Assembly: GCF_017352135.1 (NCBI RefSeq)
Contig: NZ_CP071454.1
Span: 2,195,001 to 2,259,000 of the forward strand
Length of the DNA stretch: 64,000 nt
Reading direction: 5' to 3'
Origin: Rhizobium lentis
GTDB lineage: Bacteria; Pseudomonadota; Alphaproteobacteria; Rhizobiales; Rhizobiaceae
The translations under genes were made by a program, and so were the position numbers. Of the stretch, positions 29,137 to 38,700 are shown piece by piece. How positions within the stretch are numbered: position 1 is the first letter of the stretch; each line of letters begins with the position of its first letter. The notes under the pieces were generated by a model. That model was not told where the DNA came from. It saw nothing but the letters and a program-made list of their open reading frames with translations, and searched no databases.

Positions 29137-32040
29137 TCATGTGGGAGAATCGGCTTTCTTTTCTGCGGGGGGCGATATCCGGGTGGCGGCCGGCGCGATA
29201 ATGCCGGAAGGCATGCGTTCGCGCAGTTCGTCCTCCTCCTCGGCCATCACGGCCTTCATCCGGGCGGTGATGTTGGCGCGCTTGCTGTCGCCCGATATCT
29301 TCTGGCCGACAAGGTCGGTGACGTAGAAGGTGTCGATCACCTTTTCGCCGAACGTGGTGATGCGCGCCGACTGGATGTCGAGCGACAGATCGGAGAGCAC
29401 CGCTGTCATTTCCGACAGCAATCCCGGCCGGTCGAGGCATTCGACCTCGATGACGGTGAACTTATTCGACAGGCTGTTGGTGATGTTGATCGACGGCGGA
29501 ATGACGAAGGCCTTGCTCTTCTTGCGGTTGCGCGTGCGCGTGGCAATGACCTCGGGCAGGCGCTTGCGGCCGGACAGCACATCTTCGATCATCCGACCGA
29601 TCGTGGCGGCGCGGCGCAATTCGTCGGCATCGTCGGCAAATTCGCGGCTGACATGGATTGTGTCGAGCGCCCGTCCGTCCGACGTCGTGAAGATCTGCGC
29701 GTCGACGATGTTGGCGCCGGCCGCGGCACAGGCGCCGGCAATGACGGCAAGCAGGCGCGGATGGTCGGGCGACAGCACAGTGATTTCGGTGATGGCGTGG
29801 AAACTGTCGGTGCGCACCATGGTGGCGAGCGCCTGGCCCGACTTGTCGGCCTGGCGGATGAAATGGGCGTGGCGGATCTGGTCCTCCAGCGGGACGGAGA
29901 GCAGATAGGGCTGGTAGTGCAGCTTGGTATAGGTATTGCGGTCCTTCTGGCTCCAGTCGGCGAGCGCAGCGCGCAGTGCCTCGGCGGCAGCATTGGCCCG
30001 CTCCTTGCGCGAGACCTCTGAAAAGCCGCCGGCCAGAAGCAGTTCGGTTTCGTAATAGAGCGTGCGCAGCAGCTGGCCCTTCCAGCCGTTCCATACGCCG
30101 GGGCCGACGGCGCGAATATCGCAGATCGTCAGGATCAACAGCATCTTCAGCCGGTCGAGCGACTGCACGCGGTCGGCGAAGTCGATGATCGTCTTACGGT
30201 CGGTGAGGTCGCGGGTCTGCGCCACCATCGACATGGTCAGATGTTCCTCGATCAGCCAGACGACGAGTTCCGTCTGCTTCTGCGACAGGCCGAAGCGGGC
30301 GCAGAGCTTGCGGGCGACACGGGCACCGGCGATCGAATGATCCTCCTGGCGGCCCTTGGCGATGTCATGGAGGAGAACGGCGACATAGAGCGCCTCGCGC
30401 TCCTCGATCCCCGAAATCAACTTGTTGGCGAGCGGATGCAGGTCCTCCGCGCGTGACTTGTCGATTTCGGAGAGGACGTCGACGGTGCGGATCAGATGCT
30501 CGTCGACGGTATAGTGGTGATACATGTTGAACTGCATCATCGCGACGATTTTGCCGAATTCGGGAATGAAACGGCCGAGCACGCCGGCCTCGTTCATGCG
30601 CCGCAGGATGAGCGCCGGATCGCGCTTCGACGTCAGGATCGACATGAACAGGCGGTTTGCCTCGTCGTTTTCCCTGAGCGTATTATCGATCAGGGCAAGC
30701 GAGCGGGTGACGCGTTTCAGTGCGTCCGGATGGAATTCCAGCCCGTTGATGTCGGCGACGTGGAAGAGCCGGATGATGCTGACGGGATCGCGTTTGAAGA
30801 CCTCGGCGTCGGCGAGTGCGATGCGGCCGCGGTCTTCGACGAATTCGACGCTGCCGGCAATCTTGCGCGTGCGATGGGTGAAGCGGCTGATGACGCCGGT
30901 CAGGCCCGGGATCGATTTGGCCTGCTGATCTTCGAGTGCAGCGCAGAGGATGCGGGTAAGATCGCCGACATCCTTGGCGACGAGGAAGTAGTGCTTCATG
31001 AAGCGCTCGACCGCCGAAAGGCCGGGGCGGGTATGGTAGCCGAAGGCTTCGGCGATCTCGCGCTGGATATCGAAGGACAGCCGTTCCTCGGCCTTGCCGG
31101 TCAGGAAATGCATATGGCAACGCACCGCCCAGAGAAAATCGTCGGCTTTCTGCAGCAGTCGATATTCGTGCTTCGACAAGACGCCGAGCTTGACCAGCTC
31201 CGCCTGGTCGCGCACGTGATAATAATATTTGGAGATCCAGAACAGCGTGTGCAGGTCGCGAAGCCCGCCCTTGCCTTCCTTGACGTTCGGTTCGACGAGG
31301 TAACGCGTGTCGCCCGCCTTGCGGTGGCGCTCATCGCGTTCGGCCAGCTTGGCGGCGATGAATTCGGGGCCGGTGCCGGTGACGATCTCCTTGTCGAAAC
31401 GGGCTTCGAGCTCGGTTTCCAGCCGCTGCAGGCCGCAAATATAGCGCATCTCCAGGATGGCGGTGCGGATCGTCATGTCGGACTTGGACAGCGCGATGCA
31501 TTCCTCCACCGTCCGGGTGGCATGGCCGACCTTGAAACCCATGTCCCAGAGCATATAGAGCATGAATTCGACCGCCTTGTGCGTCTCGTCCGCCGGCCTC
31601 GGCAGGAAGAGAAAGAGCAGGTCGATATCCGAGCCGGGCGCCAGCGTGTCGCGGCCGTAACCGCCGACGGCGGTGACCGCGAATTTGTCCTTCTGCTGCG
31701 GAAAGATATGCGTCGTGGCGAAATTGTGGAGGACGGTGATGATCTGGTCCTGAAGCCAGGAAATCCGATAGGCGCATTTGAGCCCGCTGCCGTCGGCGGC
31801 CAGGGCCGCGCGCGCCCTCTGCCGGCCTTCGGTGCTCGCCCTTTTCAGCGCCGCCAGAAGATCGGCGCGCATGATGTCGGGCCGGGTCCGGTTGGCCTCG
31901 ACAACGGCGTCGCACTGCTTCTGCAGAAGCTCGACGTCAAGGATATCGGAGAAATCGAGGTCGCGCATCGCGCTCACAGGAGCGGTTTCCTGTTCATGCC
32001 GGGCTGCCGGATCGGGGCTTGCCTCACGTTTCATCTGCAT
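29137..32040 (-). CDS. glnD: Bifunctional PII uridylyltransferase/uridylyl-removing enzyme
   Basis: Nitrogen sensor that uridylylates PII (GlnB/GlnK) at low glutamine and removes the group at high glutamine (967 residues). Order of domains: nucleotidyltransferase with [20 protein letters not shown] (near 140), HD domain with [17 protein letters not shown] (near 535), and two ACT domains at the C-terminus ([18 protein letters not shown] and [14 protein letters not shown]). Start chosen at ATG 32040; ATG 32034 is also possible. Expected to act with rpoN and ptsN of this window in nitrogen control. Confidence 0.96.
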   Translation of the reverse strand: MQMKREASPDPAARHEQETAPVSAMRDLDFSDILDVELLQKQCDAVVEANRTRPDIMRADLLAALKRASTEGRQRARAALAADGSGLKCAYRISWLQDQIITVLHNFATTHIFPQQKDKFAVTAVGGYGRDTLAPGSDIDLLFLFLPRPADETHKAVEFMLYMLWDMGFKVGHATRTVEECIALSKSDMTIRTAILEMRYICGLQRLETELEARFDKEIVTGTGPEFIAAKLAERDERHRKAGDTRYLVEPNVKEGKGGLRDLHTLFWISKYYYHVRDQAELVKLGVLSKHEYRLLQKADDFLWAVRCHMHFLTGKAEERLSFDIQREIAEAFGYHTRPGLSAVERFMKHYFLVAKDVGDLTRILCAALEDQQAKSIPGLTGVISRFTHRTRKIAGSVEFVEDRGRIALADAEVFKRDPVSIIRLFHVADINGLEFHPDALKRVTRSLALIDNTLRENDEANRLFMSILTSKRDPALILRRMNEAGVLGRFIPEFGKIVAMMQFNMYHHYTVDEHLIRTVDVLSEIDKSRAEDLHPLANKLISGIEEREALYVAVLLHDIAKGRQEDHSIAGARVARKLCARFGLSQKQTELVVWLIEEHLTMSMVAQTRDLTDRKTIIDFADRVQSLDRLKMLLILTICDIRAVGPGVWNGWKGQLLRTLYYETELLLAGGFSEVSRKERANAAAEALRAALADWSQKDRNTYTKLHYQPYLLSVPLEDQIRHAHFIRQADKSGQALATMVRTDSFHAITEITVLSPDHPRLLAVIAGACAAAGANIVDAQIFTTSDGRALDTIHVSREFADDADELRRAATIGRMIEDVLSGRKRLPEVIATRTRNRKKSKAFVIPPSINITNSLSNKFTVIEVECLDRPGLLSEMTAVLSDLSLDIQSARITTFGEKVIDTFYVTDLVGQKISGDSKRANITARMKAVMAEEEDELRERMPSGIIAPAATRISPPAEKKADSPT

Positions 32041-32171
32041 GCGCTATAACCTCATTGCCCGGCGATTGACACGGGGCTTCATACTGCAAGAACCTTTAAA
32101 TTTGGCGAAATGGTGTTGCCATGCTGCAATGCGGGACGCTTTGTCGCCAGCGGCGGTCTTGCCGAAAAGCC

Positions 32172-32447
32172 TCAGCCTGCGACGTGCGCATGCAGCGAAT
32201 ACAGCACCTGCCGGGTCTCGCGCAGAATCTCCTCGAGCGTTGCCCTGTCGCATTCGCCATAACCTGCTTTGGCGATCGACGTTGCGAGTTCAGAGATCAT
32301 AGCGCAGGAGCGGGTGATTTTCAGCAGGCCGATCGGTGACGTCCAGCCGCGGGCATTGCGATCCTTGTCGGCGCGCCGCATCGTGTCGAGCATCGAGCAG
32401 ATGAGCGACAGGCGCTCGGTTTCGCGAACCAGCTTTTCCATGAACAT
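32172..32447 (-). CDS. Small protein of unknown function, coupled to mutS
   Basis: A 91-residue, mostly helical soluble protein (ERLSLICSMLDTMRRADKDRN, then CAMISELATSIAKAGYGECD and TLEEILRETRQVLYSLHAH). No motif that I recognise. Its Shine-Dalgarno AGGAGCG overlaps the mutS stop (TAGGAGCG) and its ATG lies 11 bases after that stop, so it is probably translated from the mutS message. glnD follows after a 131-base gap. The reading frame, its spacing and the SD make it a likely real gene. Confidence 0.7.
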   Translation of the reverse strand: MFMEKLVRETERLSLICSMLDTMRRADKDRNARGWTSPIGLLKITRSCAMISELATSIAKAGYGECDRATLEEILRETRQVLYSLHAHVAG

Positions 32448-32458
32448 GGCGCGCGCTC

Positions 32459-35185
32459 CTATTTCAGCTTCTTCTTGAGGTCGTAAAGGGCATCCATCGC
32501 CTCGCGCGGCGTCATGTCGTCGAGGTTCATCGCCTTCAGTGCCTCCTCGACCTTGGACGGGCCGCGGGCCGTGTCCTCACGGCGCACCGCCACCTGGAAC
32601 AGCGGCAGGTCGTCGATCAGCTGGCTCGCCGGATTCTTGCGGTCGGCATCTTCGAGGCGGGTGAGCACGTCGCGGGCCCGCGCCACGACCGAGGCCGGAA
32701 GCCCGGCAAGACGGGCGACCTGTATGCCGTAGGAGCGGTCGGCCGCGCCCGGCCCGACCTCGTGCAGGAAGATGACGTCGCCGTCCCATTCCTTGACGCG
32801 CATCGTGGCGTTCGATAGCCGGCCAAGCTTTTCCGACAGCACGGTCAGCTCGTGGAAATGCGTGGCGAAGAGGCCGCGGCAGCGATTGGCCTCATGCAGG
32901 TGCTCGACGGCGGCCCAGGCGATCGACAGACCGTCGAAGGTGGCGGTGCCGCGGCCGATTTCGTCGAGGATGACGAGGGAACGGTCGCTCGCCTGGTTGA
33001 GGATCGCCGCCGTTTCGACCATCTCGACCATGAAGGTGGAGCGTCCGCGCGCCAGGTCGTCGGATGCGCCGACGCGCGAGAACAGCCGGTCGACGATGCC
33101 GATATGGGCCGATGTTGCCGGCACGAAGGAGCCCATCTGTGCCAGGATGGAGATCAGTGCGTTCTGGCGCAGGAAGGTCGATTTACCGCCCATGTTCGGA
33201 CCGGTCAGCAGCCAGATCGCCCCGTCCTTTTCGCCGGTCTTTGGCGAGAGATCGCAATTGTTGGCGACGAAGGGGCCGCCGGCCTGGCGGCGCAGCGCCT
33301 GTTCGACGACCGGATGGCGCCCGCCCTCGATCGCAAACATCTTCGAGCAGTCGACCTGCGGCCGGCAATAGGCCTGCTCTTCGGCCAGCAGCGCCAGGCC
33401 CGCGGCGACGTCGATCACAGCAAGCGCCCTGGCGCCTGCCTTGATTGCCTCGGCTTCAGCCACGACGGCCGCCGTCATCCTGTCGAAGGCTTCGAGTTCG
33501 ATCGCCAGCGCCCGGTCGGCGGCATTGGCGATGCGGCTTTCGAGATCCGCAAGCTCGGTCGTAGTGAAGCGCATGGCGCTCGCCATCGTCTGGCGATGGA
33601 TGAAGCGTGCCTTCGCCTCCGCCGTATCCGTCATCGGGGCGGCATTGCCGGCGGTCACCTCGATGAAATAGCCGAGGATATTGTTGTGCTTGATTTTCAG
33701 CGACCGGATGCCGGTCTCCTCGGCATATTGCAATTGCAGACCGGCGATGACGCGGCGGGATTGGTCGCGCAGCGCCCGGACCTCGTCGAGCTCGGCGCTC
33801 GCGCCATCGCGCAGGAAGCCGCCGTCGCGTTTCAACAGCGGCAGTTCATCGGCGAGCGTCTCGGCAAGCAGGTTTTCGAGGGTCGGGGGCAGAGCCTTCA
33901 ATCCCGCGAGCGCCTCGCCGAGCTCTTCGGGCAGCATCGCCTGTCCAAGCATCTCGGCAAGTTCGGCTGCTGCTTGAAGCCCCTGGCGGATCGCCGAGAG
34001 ATCGCGCGGTCCGCCGCGATCGAGCGCCAGGCGCGAGAGCGCGCGCGGCATGTCGGGGACATGTTTCAGCGTGTCGCGCAGATTTCCGCAGAGCGAAGGC
34101 TCGTCAATCAGGAAGCCGATCGAATCCAGCCGCGCATTGATGCGGGTGGGGTCGGTCAGCGGCGACATCAGCCGTTCGGCGAGAAGCCGCGCGCCTCCGC
34201 CGGTGACGGTGCGGTCGATCGCCTTCAAGAGCGAGCCGTTACGCTCGCCCGACAGCGTGCGGGCGAGTTCCAGATTGGCGCGAGTGGCAGGATCGATGAA
34301 GAGCGTCGACGCCGCACTTTCCCGCTCGGGCTTGCCAAGCGGCGGCCGCTCGGCGATCTGCGTCTTCTCGACATAGGCGACGGCGGCGGCCGCCGCCGCC
34401 AGCTCGGCGCGCGAGAAGCTGCCGAAGCCGTCGAGTGTGGCGACGCCGAAATATCGCGCGATCCGGCCTTCGGCGCTGGCGCTGTCGAAGAGCACGGAAG
34501 GCTGCGGCACGGCGGTGCGGCCGAGCACGTCGAAAACGGGCTTGAGTTCGGGATCGTGGAAGATCGTATCGGGCAGGATCAGCTCGCGCGGATCGAGGCG
34601 CAGGATATCGGCAAGCAGCCGCGAGGCTTCCGTCTCGGCCAGGCGGAAGACGCCGGTGGAAATATCGATCCAGGCAAGCGCCAGCGCCGGCTCCGCTCCG
34701 CCGCGAATGCGCGCCAGCGCCATCAGATAGTTGGATTCCGATGGCGAGAGCAGCTTTTCCTCGGTGATCGTGCCGGGCGTGACGAGACGAACGACGTCGC
34801 GCTTGACGACGGATTTGCCGCCGCGCTTCTTGGCTTCGGCCGGATCTTCGATCTGTTCGCAGACGGCGACGCGGAAACCGAGCGAAATCAGCTTCTGCAG
34901 GTAATCGTCGGCCGCATGCACGGGGACGCCGCACATCGGGATATCCTGGCCCATGTGCTGGCCGCGCTTCGTCAGCGTGATGCCGAGCGCGCGGGCGGCC
35001 TCCAGCGCGTCTTCGAAGAACAGCTCGTAGAAGTCGCCCATGCGATAGAACAGCAGCGAACCCGGATTGTTCGCCTTGATCTCGATATATTGCTCCATCA
35101 TCGGCGTCGCCGAGGCGCGGCTTTCCGCCGTGGCGAGCTCGGCAGCCGAAAAGGCTTCATTCCCAATGTCTATTCGTGCGTTCAC
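32459..35185 (-). CDS. mutS: DNA mismatch repair protein MutS
   Basis: Mismatch-recognition ATPase of 908 residues. The mismatch-binding Phe-x-Glu is in [17 protein letters not shown] near residue 50, Walker A in [17 protein letters not shown] (about 680) and Walker B in [17 protein letters not shown]. The C-terminal [12 protein letters not shown] and following are typical of rhizobial MutS. It is divergent from tme with 113 bases between. mutL is not in the window. Confidence 0.97.
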   Translation of the reverse strand: MNARIDIGNEAFSAAELATAESRASATPMMEQYIEIKANNPGSLLFYRMGDFYELFFEDALEAARALGITLTKRGQHMGQDIPMCGVPVHAADDYLQKLISLGFRVAVCEQIEDPAEAKKRGGKSVVKRDVVRLVTPGTITEEKLLSPSESNYLMALARIRGGAEPALALAWIDISTGVFRLAETEASRLLADILRLDPRELILPDTIFHDPELKPVFDVLGRTAVPQPSVLFDSASAEGRIARYFGVATLDGFGSFSRAELAAAAAAVAYVEKTQIAERPPLGKPERESAASTLFIDPATRANLELARTLSGERNGSLLKAIDRTVTGGGARLLAERLMSPLTDPTRINARLDSIGFLIDEPSLCGNLRDTLKHVPDMPRALSRLALDRGGPRDLSAIRQGLQAAAELAEMLGQAMLPEELGEALAGLKALPPTLENLLAETLADELPLLKRDGGFLRDGASAELDEVRALRDQSRRVIAGLQLQYAEETGIRSLKIKHNNILGYFIEVTAGNAAPMTDTAEAKARFIHRQTMASAMRFTTTELADLESRIANAADRALAIELEAFDRMTAAVVAEAEAIKAGARALAVIDVAAGLALLAEEQAYCRPQVDCSKMFAIEGGRHPVVEQALRRQAGGPFVANNCDLSPKTGEKDGAIWLLTGPNMGGKSTFLRQNALISILAQMGSFVPATSAHIGIVDRLFSRVGASDDLARGRSTFMVEMVETAAILNQASDRSLVILDEIGRGTATFDGLSIAWAAVEHLHEANRCRGLFATHFHELTVLSEKLGRLSNATMRVKEWDGDVIFLHEVGPGAADRSYGIQVARLAGLPASVVARARDVLTRLEDADRKNPASQLIDDLPLFQVAVRREDTARGPSKVEEALKAMNLDDMTPREAMDALYDLKKKLK

Positions 35186-35298
35186 GGAGGTGCAGTTTTT
35201 CCCAAAAAAACAGGTGCCAACCCTATCCGCGCGCCGCTATAGATGACAACAGCATTTGAGGAAGAGCGAAGCGTCGCCCACAGGACGTTGGAGGATTT

Positions 35299-37581
35299 AT
35301 GCCCGATATCGATAAGAAGGACCGGCCGGTGACCTCGGTGACCGATCAGGAGGCGCTCGATTTTCACGCCATGGGCCGCCCCGGCAAGCTGGAGATCAAC
35401 CCGACCAAGCCGATGGCGACGCAGCGCGACCTCTCGCTCGCCTATTCCCCGGGCGTTGCCGTTCCCGTCAAGGCGATCGCCGCCGATCCGCAGACCGCCT
35501 ATGACTACACGGCGCGCGGCAATATGGTCGCCGTCATATCCAACGGCACGGCCATTCTCGGCCTCGGCAATCTCGGCGCGCTGGCGTCCAAGCCGGTCAT
35601 GGAAGGCAAGTCGGTGCTCTTCAAGCGCTTCGCCGACGTCGATTCCATCGACCTCGAGATCGACACGGAAAATGTCGACGAGTTCATCAACTGCGTGCGC
35701 TTCCTCGGCCCCTCCTTCGGCGGCATCAATCTCGAGGATATCAAGGCGCCGGATTGTTTCGTCATCGAAAGCCGGCTACGCGAGCTGATGGACATTCCGG
35801 TCTTCCACGACGACCAGCACGGCACGGCGATCATTGCCGCCGCCGGCCTGATCAATGCGCTGGAGCTGACCGGCCGCGACCTGAAGACAACGAAGCTCGT
35901 CTGCAACGGTGCCGGGGCGGCGGCGATCGCCTGCGTCGAACTGATCAAGGCGATGGGCTTCGCGCCCGAAAACATCATCCTCTGCGACACCAAGGGCGTC
36001 ATCTACCAGGGCCGCACCGAGGGCATGAACCAGTGGAAATCGGCGCATGCGGCAAAGACCGACGCGCGCGCGCTGGAAGAGGCGATGAACGGTGCGGATG
36101 TCATCTTCGGCCTGTCGCAGAAAGGCGCCTTCTCAGCCGACATGATCCGCTCGATGGCCGACCGGCCGATCATCTTTGCCATGGCCAATCCCGATCCCGA
36201 AATCACGCCGGAGGAGGTCGCCCGCATCCGCGACGACGCCATCATGGCAACGGGCCGTTCCGATTATCCGAACCAGGTCAACAACGTCCTCGGCTTTCCC
36301 TATATCTTCCGCGGCGCCCTCGATGTGCGTGCCTCCACCATTAACGACGCGATGAAGATCGCCGCCGTCAAGGCGCTGGCGAATCTCGCCCGCGAGGATG
36401 TGCCCGACGACGTAGTCGCCGCCTACCAGGGCAACCGGCCGCGTTTCGGTGCGCAATATATCATTCCGGTTCCCTTCGATCCGCGCCTGATCTCGGCAAT
36501 CCCGGTCGCCGTTGCAGAAGCTGCGATCGAAAGCGGTGTCGCCCGCAAGGTGATCACCGACATGGCCGGTTATGCCCGCGAGCTTTCGGCGCGTCGCGAT
36601 CCGATCGCCTCGACGCTCGCCAGCCTCTACGAGCGCGTGCGCCGGCGCCCGAAGCGGATCGTCTTTGCCGAGGCCGAGGAAGAACAGGTCCTGCGCGCCG
36701 CACTTTCCTACGCCAACCAGCAGCTCGGCACCGCCATCCTGCTCGGCCGCGAAGACCTGATCCGGGCGACGGCCGAACGTGCCGGCATCGATCTCAACCG
36801 GCCCGGCCTCGAAATCGTCAACGCCCGCATCTCTACCCGCGTCGAGGCCTATATCGACTATCTCTATGCCCGGCTGCAGCGGCACGGTTATCTCCACCGC
36901 GACGCGCAGCGGCTGATCCACAACGACCGCAACCACTTCGCCGCCACCATGGTGGCGCTCGGCGACGCCGACGGCATGGTGACGGGCATCACCCGCAACT
37001 ATTCGACGGCGCTCGAGGATGTGCGCCGCTGCATCGACGCAAAGCCTGGCCACCGCGTCATCGGCGTGTCGCTGGCGCTCTGCCGCGGCCGCACGGTCTT
37101 CGTCGCCGATACGGCGGTGCACGATATGCCGACGGCCGAAGAGCTTGCCGATATCGCCGAGGAGGCCGCGGGTCTGGCGCGACGCATGGGCTATCAGCCG
37201 CGCGTCGCCCTGCTGGCCTATTCCACCTTCGGCCATCCCTCCGGCGAACGTTCCGAGCGGGTGCGCGAGGCGGTGAAGATCCTCGACCGGCGCCGCGTCG
37301 ATTTCGAATATGACGGCGAGATGGCGGCCGACGTCGCGCTGAACCGCAAGGTGATGGAGCAATATCCGTTCTGCCGCCTCTCCGGTCCGGCCAATGTCCT
37401 CGTTATGCCGGCCTTCCACTCGGCCTCGATCTCGACCAAGATGCTGCAGGAACTCGGCGGCTCGACGGTAATCGGCCCGATCCTGGTCGGCTTCGACAAG
37501 CCGGTGCAGATCACCTCAATGGGCGCCAAGGACAGCGACATCGTCAACATGGCGGCAATCGCCGCCTATGGTGGTTCGTAA
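35299..37581 (+). CDS. tme: NADP-dependent malic enzyme fused to phosphotransacetylase-like domain
   Basis: Oxidative decarboxylation of malate to pyruvate. Of 760 residues, roughly 1-430 are malic enzyme: SLAYSPGVAVPV, FHDDQHGTAIIAAAGL, VCNGAGAAAIACVEL and MANPDPEITPEEV. Residues 440-760 form a phosphate acetyl/butyryl transferase domain (RIVFAEAEEEQVLRAA, NVLVMPAFHSASISTKMLQE) known in rhizobial enzymes to affect regulation and oligomerisation, not catalysis. The S. meliloti gene beside mutS (SMc01126) is tme, the NADP form; dme is elsewhere, so synteny decides the symbol. GGAGG precedes the ATG. Confidence 0.9.
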   Translation: MPDIDKKDRPVTSVTDQEALDFHAMGRPGKLEINPTKPMATQRDLSLAYSPGVAVPVKAIAADPQTAYDYTARGNMVAVISNGTAILGLGNLGALASKPVMEGKSVLFKRFADVDSIDLEIDTENVDEFINCVRFLGPSFGGINLEDIKAPDCFVIESRLRELMDIPVFHDDQHGTAIIAAAGLINALELTGRDLKTTKLVCNGAGAAAIACVELIKAMGFAPENIILCDTKGVIYQGRTEGMNQWKSAHAAKTDARALEEAMNGADVIFGLSQKGAFSADMIRSMADRPIIFAMANPDPEITPEEVARIRDDAIMATGRSDYPNQVNNVLGFPYIFRGALDVRASTINDAMKIAAVKALANLAREDVPDDVVAAYQGNRPRFGAQYIIPVPFDPRLISAIPVAVAEAAIESGVARKVITDMAGYARELSARRDPIASTLASLYERVRRRPKRIVFAEAEEEQVLRAALSYANQQLGTAILLGREDLIRATAERAGIDLNRPGLEIVNARISTRVEAYIDYLYARLQRHGYLHRDAQRLIHNDRNHFAATMVALGDADGMVTGITRNYSTALEDVRRCIDAKPGHRVIGVSLALCRGRTVFVADTAVHDMPTAEELADIAEEAAGLARRMGYQPRVALLAYSTFGHPSGERSERVREAVKILDRRRVDFEYDGEMAADVALNRKVMEQYPFCRLSGPANVLVMPAFHSASISTKMLQELGGSTVIGPILVGFDKPVQITSMGAKDSDIVNMAAIAAYGGS

Positions 37582-37616
37582 GAAGAGACTAGTGCGGGCT
37601 GCCGCCACCGAACGGA

Positions 37617-37636
37617 GTCGAGACAAATGTCTCGAC
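37617..37636. repeat. Inverted repeat after tme
   Basis: GTCGAGACA / TGTCTCGAC, a perfect 9-base inverted repeat separated by two bases, 35 bases after the tme stop and 78 before the olsB stop. It can form a hairpin with a loop of at least four bases. With no T-run, a terminator role is possible but unproven. Confidence 0.5.
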
Positions 37637-37713
37637 CCGCCAGGTTCGGGTGAGGAGCAGCTATCGGTGCGAACCGGGCAGCGGTGCGACGAAGCGAGAA
37701 CTATGAATTGCGA

Positions 37714-38592
37714 TCAGCTCGCGAAGCGGCCGGCGTCGGCGCCGTAATAGTTCAGGTAGCGGTCGGAAATGCTGGAGATCGGCAGTACGATCAGCACGTC
37801 GGTCGTGTTGAAGGCATGATCGATGACCGCGCTGGAGCCGACCATCGCACCGAGGCGCAGATAACCCTTGATCAGCGGCGGCAGGGCCATCAGCGCCCGC
37901 TTCGGGTTGACCGCCTCGGCCGGCATCAGATCCATGTTGCGGGCGAGATGCGGCAGTGCGCCGACCGCCCATTCGTCCTTCGCCAGCACATTGTGATAGA
38001 GGAAGGACAGGGCCAGCGCATGGCTTTCGAGATAGACGCCGGGGAACGAAGCGCAGCCGAACATCGCGCTCATGCCGTACTTCAGCGCATAGGCCCAGTT
38101 GCCCTGCCACAGAAGCTCGACGGTGCGCTTGGTGCGGTACTCCGGCAGCACGCAGGAGCGGCCGAGTTCCATGAAGCGTTTGTCGGGATGCTTGGCGATG
38201 AGATCATCGATCTCGAATTCGGAAGCCGAGTAAAAACCGCCATTGGCCATCGCGACATCCTGGCGCAGCAGCCGGTAAGTGCCGACGATCTGGTCTTCCG
38301 GGTCGCCCTCGATCAATCGGTCGAGAACGAGAAGATGGTCGCAGAAGGCATCATAGGCGTCGACGTCGCGCTGGCGCCGCATGGCCTCCTGCGGCAGCTG
38401 CGCCTTCATCTCGTCGACGAAGACGCGGTAGCGTACGGCCTGGGCGGCATCGATCTCGCGTGCCGTGCGGGCAAGGCGGGTTTCCAGATTGCCGATCCGG
38501 CCGAGGATGTCGCCGTCCTTCTGCTCAGCAGCCGTCGACGGCCGTGCAGTCTCCGCGGTGACGTCACGATTCAGAATGTCGATGGAGGACAT
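37714..38592 (-). CDS. olsB: L-ornithine N(alpha)-acyltransferase OlsB
   Basis: GNAT-like enzyme (292 residues) that transfers a 3-hydroxyacyl group to the alpha-amine of ornithine, the first step of ornithine-lipid synthesis. The core AVRYRVFVDEMKAQLP, VGTYRLLRQDVA, FMELGRSCVLPEYRTKRTVELLW and FGCASFPGVY match the OlsB/hemolysin-acyltransferase family. It sits beside tme as in S. meliloti (SMc01126-01127), and its partner olsA is in this window. ATG at 38592 has GGGAGA upstream. Confidence 0.92.
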   Translation of the reverse strand: MSSIDILNRDVTAETARPSTAAEQKDGDILGRIGNLETRLARTAREIDAAQAVRYRVFVDEMKAQLPQEAMRRQRDVDAYDAFCDHLLVLDRLIEGDPEDQIVGTYRLLRQDVAMANGGFYSASEFEIDDLIAKHPDKRFMELGRSCVLPEYRTKRTVELLWQGNWAYALKYGMSAMFGCASFPGVYLESHALALSFLYHNVLAKDEWAVGALPHLARNMDLMPAEAVNPKRALMALPPLIKGYLRLGAMVGSSAVIDHAFNTTDVLIVLPISSISDRYLNYYGADAGRFAS

Positions 38593-38700
38593 GGCGATTC
38601 TCCCGTTGCCGGCTTATCGACGCCATAAAACACTTCTGTACGACAGGAAAGTGACATATTGCATTTCCCGCTGCAACAACCCTTGCCGGTTCCACGCTCC

